A stretch of DNA of 9,922 bases from Desulfobacteraceae bacterium (GTDB taxonomy: Bacteria; Desulfobacterota; DSM-4660; Desulfatiglandales; HGW-15): NCBI GenBank assembly GCA_003819975.1, contig RPPU01000113.1:1-9922 (forward strand), read 5' to 3'. Under the pieces are notes generated by a model. The model saw only the letters and a list, made by a program, of their open reading frames with translations, made no database searches and was not told the DNA's origin. Both the position numbers and the translations under genes were made by a program. Below are positions 1-6,311 of this stretch, piece by piece. Each line of letters starts with the position of its first letter. The stretch's first letter is position 1.

Positions 1-125
1 AGCTCCAGAACCAAGGGGTTAAAAACCAGGAAATTTATTCCCGAATCAGCCAGGAGGTTTGTCAACGGCGCTTTAAGGCGCCTGAATTAACGGAACGTCA
101 GATACGGCGCATGGTTTACGGGTAA
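1..125 (+). CDS. C-terminal end of an unidentified protein (5' part outside window)
   Basis: An open frame runs from the left edge (first full codon at base 3) to a TAA at 123-125, followed immediately by a second in-phase TAA codon position shift (TAATAA). It encodes 40 residues, rich in Arg, Gln and Glu, ending in RQIRRMVYG. The end looks like a charged helical C-terminus. I do not recognise the family and assign no function. Support for a real gene is indirect: the frame stays open to the edge, its composition resembles glmS, and it stops 45 bases before glmS on the same strand, as expected for a neighbouring or co-transcribed gene. A chance open frame of this length is possible. Confidence 0.45.
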   Translation, partial: LQNQGVKNQEIYSRISQEVCQRRFKAPELTERQIRRMVYG

Positions 126-156
126 TAAATTTTGCAGGAAACAAAATTTATATAAT

Positions 157-162
157 AGGAGA
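157..162 (+). promoter_or_regulatory. Ribosome binding site of glmS
   Basis: AGGAGA lies 8 bases before the ATG at 171 and is a near-consensus Shine-Dalgarno sequence. It confirms the start, which is also fixed by the obligatory N-terminal Met-Cys of the enzyme. It is the strongest ribosome binding site in the window. Confidence 0.85.
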
Positions 163-170
163 TAAAAAAT

Positions 171-2000
171 ATGTGCGGAATCGTGGGTTACATAGGCAAA
201 AGAAACGGCGCGCCTTATTTGATCGAAGGCCTGAAGCGCCTGGAATACCGCGGTTATGACTCCGCCGGTATCGCCTATCTTCAGCGCTCAAAAATAAAAG
301 TCATCAAGAAGCAAGGTAAAATCGCCAATCTGGAAAAAATCCTTCCGAAAACCCTGAGCACCCATGTCGGCATTGCGCATACCCGTTGGGCCACGCATGG
401 TGAAGTCAACGACGCCAATGCCCACCCGCATTTGAGCATGAACGCCAAGGTGGCCGTGATCCATAACGGCATCATCGATAACTATGCCATCATTAAAAAG
501 AGCCTGGAAAAAGAAGGCTATGTATTTCAAAGCCAGACCGACACCGAAGTGCTGGCCAATCTGATTGAAAAACATCTGACCGACAATCCCGAGCAGGCCA
601 CCCAGACCGCCCTGCACCAAATCACCGGGACCTACGGCATTGCCGTGCTTTTTAAGGATTTCCCCGATTGCCTGATCGGCGCCCGCAACGGCAGCCCCCT
701 GGTTATGGGACTCGGCCAGGAAGAGATGTTCCTGGCTTCCGATCCCAATGCGATCCTGGGCCATACTCGCCAGGCTATTTATCTGGATGACGGCGAAATG
801 GTCGTACTGACCCACAATGATTATAAAATTCTGACCCTTGAAAACAAAGAAGTCCACAAAACCGTGGAAAAAATAGAATGGGCAGCCGAAGAAATGGAGA
901 AAGGGTCGTTCCCGCATTTCATGCTCAAGGAGATCTTCGAGCAACCCGAAGCCGTGCAACGCGCCTATGCCCACGGCGGCCGGCTCGTGCCCGATTTCGG
1001 TACAGCCAAGCTGGGCGGCCTGAACCTGAGCAGCTCGGAACTGCTCCAAGTACAACAAATCCGCTTGATCGCCATGGGCACCGCTTATTATGCCTCCATG
1101 ATCGGCGCTTATCTTTTGGAATCGCTGGCCCGTTTGCCGGCCGTGGCCGAACAAGGCGCGGAATTGCGTTACCGTAACCCGGTAGTTGAAAAAGATTGCT
1201 TGTACCTGGCGGTTAGTCAGTCCGGCGAGACCATCGACGTATTGGGCGCCATGAAAGAAATCCAGAACCGCGGGGCCCGGGTGCTGGGTATCTGTAACAT
1301 GGTCGGCTCCACCATCGCCCGCGAAAGCAATGGCGGGGTCTACATTCATGCCGGTCCCGAGATTGCCGTGGCCAGCACCAAAGCCTTTACCTCTCAAATC
1401 ACGATTTTACTGCTGCTTAGCCTCCTGTTGGGCCGCATGAAACACCTGCCCCTGTCCCGGGGTAAACAACTAATCCAAGAATTGGTTCAAGTTCCGGACA
1501 AAATGCAACAACTTCTGGCCAAAAGCGAAGAGATCCGTACCATTGCTTTGAAATACAAAGATGCCAAAAACATGCTCTACCTGGGCCGCGGCATCAACTA
1601 TCCCGTGGCCCTGGAAGGCGCCCTGAAACTCAAGGAAATCTCCTACATTCATGCCGAAGGTTTTGCCGCCGGCGATATCAAGCACGGCCCCCTGGCCCTG
1701 GTTTGCGAAGAGACTCCTTCGGTTTTTATATTGGCTCGAGGCGAAACCCATGACAAAGTGATCGCCAATATCCAGGAAGTCAAGGCCCGCAAGGGCCGGG
1801 TGCTCGTGGTTGCCAATTTCATGGATTCCCGCCTGGAAACTCTGGCTGATGATTTGATTCTGGTGCCTGAAACCAAAGAGGAACTCAGTCCCCTGCTCAC
1901 CGTGATTCCCCTGCAACTCATGGCCTATTACATTGCCGAGGCTTTGGGCCGCGACATTGACCAGCCTCGTAACCTGGCTAAGAGTGTAACGGTAGAGTAA
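171..2000 (+). CDS. glmS: Glutamine--fructose-6-phosphate aminotransferase (isomerizing), GlmS
   Basis: Cytosolic enzyme that converts fructose-6-P and glutamine to glucosamine-6-P and glutamate, the first committed step to UDP-GlcNAc for peptidoglycan, lipid A and surface glycans. The 609 residues match the usual family length. The N-terminal class II glutamine amidotransferase domain (about 2-220) begins MCGIVGYIG, with Cys2 the nucleophile after Met removal, and includes TRWATHGEVNDANAHPH (71-87). Two SIS sugar-isomerase domains follow (about 285-425 and 455-595), with SQSGET (349-354) in the first. By comparison with E. coli GlmS, the isomerase catalytic residues are Glu489, His505 and Lys604, the last in the C-terminal tail LAKSVTVE. 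All are present, so the enzyme looks intact. The 45-base leader is too short for a glmS ribozyme. It converges on the polysaccharide operon; no intrinsic terminator of its own is visible. Confidence 0.98.
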   Translation: MCGIVGYIGKRNGAPYLIEGLKRLEYRGYDSAGIAYLQRSKIKVIKKQGKIANLEKILPKTLSTHVGIAHTRWATHGEVNDANAHPHLSMNAKVAVIHNGIIDNYAIIKKSLEKEGYVFQSQTDTEVLANLIEKHLTDNPEQATQTALHQITGTYGIAVLFKDFPDCLIGARNGSPLVMGLGQEEMFLASDPNAILGHTRQAIYLDDGEMVVLTHNDYKILTLENKEVHKTVEKIEWAAEEMEKGSFPHFMLKEIFEQPEAVQRAYAHGGRLVPDFGTAKLGGLNLSSSELLQVQQIRLIAMGTAYYASMIGAYLLESLARLPAVAEQGAELRYRNPVVEKDCLYLAVSQSGETIDVLGAMKEIQNRGARVLGICNMVGSTIARESNGGVYIHAGPEIAVASTKAFTSQITILLLLSLLLGRMKHLPLSRGKQLIQELVQVPDKMQQLLAKSEEIRTIALKYKDAKNMLYLGRGINYPVALEGALKLKEISYIHAEGFAAGDIKHGPLALVCEETPSVFILARGETHDKVIANIQEVKARKGRVLVVANFMDSRLETLADDLILVPETKEELSPLLTVIPLQLMAYYIAEALGRDIDQPRNLAKSVTVE

Positions 2001-2144
2001 GAAGAGAAGGATGAAGGATAAAGGCGGAAAAATGAAAAAAAGATAAGAAAACAACTAAAGAGGAATTAATGAATAGTAAAACTGGTGGGATAATAAGGAA
2101 TAAAGAGGTATCGCGGGGAAATAGGCGGTGATGGGGATAGGTTT
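2001..2144. other. Purine-rich convergent intergenic spacer
   Basis: The gap between glmS and the end of the minus-strand operon. By hand count only 28 of bases 2001-2140 are pyrimidines on the plus strand (80% purine), with many GA, AAG and GGA steps. No open frame, hairpin with a plus-strand T run, or repeat unit was found. Read on the minus strand, the part next to the operon end (about 2105-2142) is C-rich and G-poor. Confidence 0.6.
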
Positions 2145-2178
2145 AAAAAAAAACCGGTCCGATCAGCGGCCGGAACCG
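2145..2178 (-). terminator. Rho-independent terminator at the end of the polysaccharide operon
   Basis: On the minus strand, arms CGGTTCCG (2178-2171) and CGGACCG (2161-2155) pair over 7 bp with one bulged T, closing a 9-base loop. After one further G comes a run of nine T (2153-2145). The 5' arm and loop lie inside the last codons of the sugar transferase, whose stop is at 2163-2165, so the stop codon is in the hairpin loop region. The plus strand has no T run after the hairpin, so it should act on the operon only and not on glmS. Confidence 0.75.
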
Positions 2179-3545
2179 AATAATACTTCTTTAATCGTGA
2201 GGAATAAAATGACCAAATCCATGTGCCAGGAATAATGTTTCAGGTAGTACAAATCATATTGTAATTTTTCCCGGCTGTCTTCCAAACTGTCGCCATAGGG
2301 GTAATTGATCTGAGCCCACCCGGTAATGCCGGGACGCACATCATTGCGCAGATCGTAATAAGAAATCGTTTCTTCCAATTGCTTGACAAAATACGGTCGC
2401 TCAGGCCTGGGGCCGACCAAATTCATGTCGCCTTTAAATACATTGATAAACTGAGGGAATTCATCCAGTCTCAACCTCCGGATAATCCGGCCCACCCGGG
2501 TAATACGGGAATCGTCTTTCCGCGCAAACACGGGCTTTTCATCTTTTTCAGCATTTTGATACATGGACCGAAATTTGAGCAAATGGAATATCCGGCCGTG
2601 AAGCCCAACCCTTTCCTGTTGATAGAATACGGAGCCCGGGGAATCCAGCTTGATTAAGATCGCAACCAGCAGCAAAACAGGCGAAAGCAAAGCCAGAAGA
2701 GTAAAGGATACGATTAAACTTTGGGCGCGCTTGACTGCGCCATGGATCGGGGTCAGAAAAAAACCCTCTTCAAAAATAATCCAGCTCGGCTTTAAATATT
2801 CGTCAATCATGATCTTTCTTTTAGCTCTTTCATAAAATTCCGACCCCTCATGAATCCGAATATGCGCCAATTTAAGCTTAATCAGCTGGCGAAAGGGAAG
2901 CTGCCCGCGCCGTTCCCTGAGCGTCACCACAATACAATCCACCGGATGATTTCGCACGGTTTCGCAAAATTGATCGATATGACTCAAAACAGGAACACCG
3001 TAAAAATCGTTTCCAACCTCGCTTTTTTGAGCCGTTATAATACCGACAATATCATAACCGCGATAAATTCTGGCTTTGGCCTCTTCGACGATTTCTTGCG
3101 TTTGGTCATTTCGCCCTAAAATGAGAATGCGTACGCGGTTCTTTTTTAATTTATAAAATATAAAATAGCGAAAAATAAATAAAACAAGAAAAGTTTCACA
3201 GACGGGCAGCAATATTTTCCAATCGATAAAAGAAAGGCTTTTGATCAGGAAACAAAGCGTAATAATAAAAAAGCAGGAAATAAAGAAAGAAGGAATAAAC
3301 CCGCCGAGCATTTCCGTGGGTCGAATCATAAAAGCTACATAAGAATACAATTTATTGAGAGCCAGAGAAAAAAGGATCGGCAAGATAAAGGCCAAAAGCA
3401 TTAGATTTCCCGTGATCCGGTTAAAGGCCAGCCAAGCAGGTGCGCCGGGCAGATTGGAAACCATCACCCCAAAAACCAGATAGCCTATCAGCGCATCCGT
3501 AATGATGACCGTAAGTGTTCCTCTTATCGTTCGAAAAGAAAACAT
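2163..3545 (-). CDS. Polyprenyl glycosylphosphotransferase (undecaprenyl-phosphate sugar-1-P transferase)
   Basis: Inner-membrane enzyme that transfers a sugar phosphate from a UDP-sugar to undecaprenyl phosphate, starting synthesis of a lipid-linked glycan. The 460 residues fit the long WcaJ/EpsL-type form. Four N-terminal membrane segments (about 10-33, 46-66, 84-104, 109-130) are followed by a nucleotide-binding-like domain (about 136-245, starting VRILILGR) and a membrane helix (274-298) leading into the bacterial sugar transferase domain (PF02397 type, about 270-455). That domain holds QQERVGLHGR (309-318), LLKFRSM (322-328), the Asp-Glu catalytic dyad in RLDEFPQ (D361-E362), GDMNLVGPRPERP (372-384) and RPGITGWAQINYPYG (404-418). 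The motif PSWIIFEEGF (253-262) before the domain resembles the exosortase-associated subgroup (TIGR03013 type); this is from memory of the family. The substrate sugar cannot be told. ATG lies 3 bases after the upstream stop, with only a weak AGAG ahead, suggesting coupled translation. Confidence 0.93.
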   Translation of the reverse strand: MFSFRTIRGTLTVIITDALIGYLVFGVMVSNLPGAPAWLAFNRITGNLMLLAFILPILFSLALNKLYSYVAFMIRPTEMLGGFIPSFFISCFFIITLCFLIKSLSFIDWKILLPVCETFLVLFIFRYFIFYKLKKNRVRILILGRNDQTQEIVEEAKARIYRGYDIVGIITAQKSEVGNDFYGVPVLSHIDQFCETVRNHPVDCIVVTLRERRGQLPFRQLIKLKLAHIRIHEGSEFYERAKRKIMIDEYLKPSWIIFEEGFFLTPIHGAVKRAQSLIVSFTLLALLSPVLLLVAILIKLDSPGSVFYQQERVGLHGRIFHLLKFRSMYQNAEKDEKPVFARKDDSRITRVGRIIRRLRLDEFPQFINVFKGDMNLVGPRPERPYFVKQLEETISYYDLRNDVRPGITGWAQINYPYGDSLEDSREKLQYDLYYLKHYSWHMDLVILFLTIKEVLFGSGR

Positions 3546-3548
3546 GGA

Positions 3549-4985
3549 TTACTCTGTTTTTGTTATATGGGTTGAAAATAAGTTGAAAAGCGTGTTGCCC
3601 AAAATTCCGCCGAACCCGGCCAAGATCGCGTCGGTCACATCGACATAACGACCCAGACAAACGGCTTGGGATAATTCTATCAACAAAGCGAATATAAAGC
3701 AACCCACCCCGGCCAAAACAAACCCTTTAAATCGAGAGAAAGCCGGTCTATAACAAAAGACAAGAAATGCGCTGAGAAGACCCAGGGGCACAAATAGACC
3801 GGTTTCTTTAACCAGATCCAGGGCAGTGCTTAAATCATGGTATGAAAAATGAGCCATAAAGGGGACAAAATTGCTTTGGTAAAGAATTTTATGAGCAACG
3901 ATCTTGGGGGTCAGTTCAAATTGATAAGGCGCCCAGGCCAAAAGACAAATTGCAAAACCATAGATGATTAAAACGGTTTTTAATAATTTTTTTCTGTACA
4001 CCAAAGAACGCTGGGAATGACTGTCAGGCCCATCTTGAAGTAAAAACCATATCTTGACCATGAACCACCCCGCTATCCCCGCCAGGATCGCGATGGGGAA
4101 TAGGATGATATCGGATGTTCTTGATAAAATGAAAATCTTGGCGCTTTCACTTAGCATGGCCAGGCTCAGGCAGACATAAATCGGTGAAAAAGGATTGAGG
4201 CGCTTGCCAAGTCCGTCCAGAAAAGAAGTAAGGATGGCAACCGGAATAAGACCCAACAAAACTAAAAATAAAACCGTGACGCCCTGGGGCCATTGCTGAT
4301 AGTGATAAAAAGGATCCAGGATTATTCTTGCCTGACCCGCTCCATCGGCAAATAATTTGCTGTAAATTTGTGAAGGACTCATGGAAATATCAAAGGGCAG
4401 TAAAGAAACCAGAAAATAAATACTGATATACATAAATCTAAAAGCGCTTACAGCCCGGATTTTAGGGCTCGCTTTATCGTTATCGCTTAAACCGATCACG
4501 GTCGCAGGAGTAAACCCCGTAAATTTCATGGCGAAAACGACAATCCAGAACCCGAATAAAAACCCGATCGTGTTTGTGATCATATCGATCAAGTCCGGGT
4601 TGCGGTTAATATAGCGTTGGGCATTTTCCATCAGCAGGCTTATCAAGGTTCCCAATACCAACCAGGGCGTGAAAAAACGGCGTTTGGGCAGGGAAACCGC
4701 GGAAGAAAGAAAAAGACCTAACGGTATATAGAGCAAGACATTTGCGGCGATATCCCGCAACATAAAGGTATCCACATTTTTTAAATCATGCGAAAGGTAC
4801 ATCTCTTTAAGAAACAACAATTTTTTTAATTTGAAAATAACGCTTTCAGACGGCGAGATAGGACCGCCGCCCGGTATCAGGCTGGCGAACAGGATAAAAA
4901 CAATAAAAAGCCCCGTCAGGATAAAAAAGAGTCGCGCGGTTAATTGTGCATTGGGCTCACTGGATACAGTGCTCGGCATATTCAT
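3549..4985 (-). CDS. VanZ-type multi-pass membrane protein with three VanZ-like units
   Basis: A strongly hydrophobic protein of 478 residues with about 10-12 membrane segments. VanZ proteins are named for teicoplanin resistance, but the biochemical role of most members is unknown; many sit in surface-polymer loci. Single-unit members are usually about 120-200 residues, so this one is much longer. Unit 1 (about 20-155) has NVLLYIPLGL (82-91), E120-x2-Q123, R128, D131, D134 and a Gly-rich helix. Unit 3 (about 335-470) has LFVPLGLL (397-404), E437-x2-Q440, R446, D449, D452 and a Gly-rich helix. The middle stretch (about 183-312) has the same order with E280-x2-K283, R289 and D292, but a Leu in place of the last Asp, so it looks like a degenerate third copy. 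ATG is one base after the upstream stop (TAAGATG), with no clear ribosome binding site; Met3 is an alternative start. Its position between acyltransferase and sugar transferase suggests a membrane role in the same glycan pathway. Confidence 0.85.
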   Translation of the reverse strand: MNMPSTVSSEPNAQLTARLFFILTGLFIVFILFASLIPGGGPISPSESVIFKLKKLLFLKEMYLSHDLKNVDTFMLRDIAANVLLYIPLGLFLSSAVSLPKRRFFTPWLVLGTLISLLMENAQRYINRNPDLIDMITNTIGFLFGFWIVVFAMKFTGFTPATVIGLSDNDKASPKIRAVSAFRFMYISIYFLVSLLPFDISMSPSQIYSKLFADGAGQARIILDPFYHYQQWPQGVTVLFLVLLGLIPVAILTSFLDGLGKRLNPFSPIYVCLSLAMLSESAKIFILSRTSDIILFPIAILAGIAGWFMVKIWFLLQDGPDSHSQRSLVYRKKLLKTVLIIYGFAICLLAWAPYQFELTPKIVAHKILYQSNFVPFMAHFSYHDLSTALDLVKETGLFVPLGLLSAFLVFCYRPAFSRFKGFVLAGVGCFIFALLIELSQAVCLGRYVDVTDAILAGFGGILGNTLFNLFSTHITKTE

Positions 4986-4986
4986 C

Positions 4987-5604
4987 TTATTCGGTATTTC
5001 TCGGTGCTTCTTTAATAAAAACAGCCGGATTTCCGCCGTAAACGGAATATTCCGGAATATCTTTGGTTACGACCGACCCCGCGACAATGGTGGAATGGTC
5101 GCCGATCGTAACCCCTCTCAAGATAATACAGTTCATGGCGATCCATACGTTTTTGCCGATTTTGATCGGATGGGTTTTGACGGCAGCGGGATCATTTCTT
5201 TTTTCCGGAATAATACTGTGAAAATCGGTGTCCAATATCCGGCAATCCGCCATAATGCTGTTGTCGCCGATTTCGATTCTTTTAGCGCACCCCAATCGGG
5301 TTCCATTTAGATGGACATTATGGCCTATCAAAATCTCGGCATCTTTATGATAGGACCAGGGCGTTACCGGGTTCAATGTTTGGACGATCAAGGCATTATC
5401 CCCGATGGTAACTTTGCCCGGACCTCTAATGGAAAGCTTCCCAATCACTCTGAAATTCTTGCCGATTTTAATTTTTTTAAAAAGAATCCTATATTTAAAT
5501 TTGTAATAAAAGCCTTTAAGCAAAGCTCTGCAAGCAATATATGAACTTCTCGGATTCCGTAATCCTCTTTTTATTTTTTCAAAATCAATGAACATTTTTT
5601 TCAT
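4987..5604 (-). CDS. Hexapeptide-repeat (left-handed beta-helix) acyltransferase
   Basis: Probable O- or N-acetyltransferase of the trimeric left-handed beta-helix group, using acetyl-CoA or another acyl-CoA in the cytosol to modify a sugar. With the start chosen here it has 205 residues. From about residue 45 it is built of hexapeptide-type turns (IKIGKNF, VTIGDNA, ILIGHNV, IEIGDNS, IKIGKNVW, VTIGDHS). His129 in DTDFHSI matches the usual catalytic His of this fold, and the tail YGGNPAVFIK fits the conserved GNPA hinge. The frame is open further upstream to an ATG at 5772, but that extension lies wholly inside the methyltransferase gene, whose own C-terminus there includes a CPICG motif. The ATG at 5604 leaves a 20-base overlap and has a weak GGAT 6 bases ahead; the ATG at 5595 is also possible. 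The acceptor sugar is unknown. Confidence 0.88.
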   Translation of the reverse strand: MKKMFIDFEKIKRGLRNPRSSYIACRALLKGFYYKFKYRILFKKIKIGKNFRVIGKLSIRGPGKVTIGDNALIVQTLNPVTPWSYHKDAEILIGHNVHLNGTRLGCAKRIEIGDNSIMADCRILDTDFHSIIPEKRNDPAAVKTHPIKIGKNVWIAMNCIILRGVTIGDHSTIVAGSVVTKDIPEYSVYGGNPAVFIKEAPRNTE

Positions 5605-6310
5605 AAAGGCATCCAATCCATATCGGTTTTTTAATTGGTGAATATTTTTCAAACCGCCATAAAAACCTAATAAATATTTTCCCAAATAAATTTCCGGTGG
5701 AGTGCAAAGAGCCGGAACCGCATATAGGGCATAGGGTGGGATTTTGGGGATTGGTTCCCCAGACTTTTCCAAGTTTTTTTGCGATCTTATAAAAGGCTGA
5801 TGGAATCCAGGTCTCTTTAGGACTTAACAGTTGCGTTTTTTGAAGGGTTGCATTTTTAAATAAATGTTTGAGAATTTCGGGATTGAATTTCCTGATATGT
5901 CCCCAAGCGTGAAATATATGGCCGCATTCGGAACATTTATCCCAATTGGCGGACAGGGTTTCATAAAAAGGCACTGTGATTAATATATATTGCTTGGTAA
6001 TACGCAATATCTCGGATAGGGCGGAACGATAAATTTTATCGTTAAGATGCTCCAATACTTCCGTGATTAATACAAGATCGAATGTATTTTGCTTTATAGG
6101 TATTTTTGATATATCGGCAATTATTTTATTCCCCGGATAGTGTTTTATTTTTTCTTTATTAATATCAAAACCGGTGATTTTTATTGCGTCCGGTAAAAAT
6201 TGGGCAACCCTGCCGTCGCCGCAACCCACTTCAAGTAAAGAGATTATGTTAAGAGGAATCATTTTTACGGTCTCGTTGATTCGCACGATCTCTTTTTCGG
6301 ATAAACTCAT
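5585..6310 (-). CDS. Class I SAM-dependent methyltransferase
   Basis: Cytosolic methyltransferase of the Methyltransf_11 type with 241 residues from the chosen start. SAM-binding motif I is LLEVGCGDGRV (residues 25-35). A later acidic loop GFDI (47-50) and DLVLITEVLEHL (78-89) are the usual following motifs. Two Cys pairs, CSECG (126-130) and CPICG (194-198), suggest a zinc site; the stretch CGHIFHAWGHIRKF is a pattern I associate with methyltransferases of glycan clusters. The likely job is O-methylation of a sugar or glycan end, but the substrate cannot be told. The ATG at 6310 was preferred to the in-frame ATG at 6325 because GGGAAG sits 7 bases before it and it starts one base after the upstream TAG, whereas 6325 has no ribosome binding site and overlaps the upstream gene by 14 bases. 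The 3' end overlaps the acyltransferase start. The gene is AT-rich. Confidence 0.88.
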   Translation of the reverse strand: MSLSEKEIVRINETVKMIPLNIISLLEVGCGDGRVAQFLPDAIKITGFDINKEKIKHYPGNKIIADISKIPIKQNTFDLVLITEVLEHLNDKIYRSALSEILRITKQYILITVPFYETLSANWDKCSECGHIFHAWGHIRKFNPEILKHLFKNATLQKTQLLSPKETWIPSAFYKIAKKLGKVWGTNPQNPTLCPICGSGSLHSTGNLFGKIFIRFLWRFEKYSPIKKPIWIGCLYEKNVH

Positions 6311-6311
6311 T

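Noticed and set aside
151..156. Perfect TATAAT, a possible -10 box for glmS
   Set aside because: No -35 element at proper spacing (TTGCAG at 132-137 is only 13 bases away), no extended -10, and transcription would begin near 163, after the glmS ribosome binding site at 157-162.
126..170. glmS ribozyme or riboswitch in the glmS leader
   Set aside because: The leader is only 45 bases, far too short for the ribozyme, and shows no matching structure.
288..1397. 369-codon open frame antisense to glmS
   Set aside because: It lies wholly opposite an intact, fully conserved glmS, has no recognisable motif, and is explained by glmS codon bias. The other frames inside glmS were rejected for the same reason.
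2154..2178. Terminator for glmS on the plus strand using the same hairpin
   Set aside because: The plus strand has no T run after the hairpin; the nine-base A run precedes it, so it fits only minus-strand termination.
4831..5310. 159-codon plus-strand open frame across the VanZ/acyltransferase junction
   Set aside because: It is antisense to two genes with clear family motifs and has no motif or ribosome binding site of its own.
5605..5772. N-terminal extension of the acyltransferase up to the ATG at 5772
   Set aside because: It overlaps the methyltransferase C-terminus, which carries a CPICG motif in its own frame, and the extension has no hexapeptide repeats.
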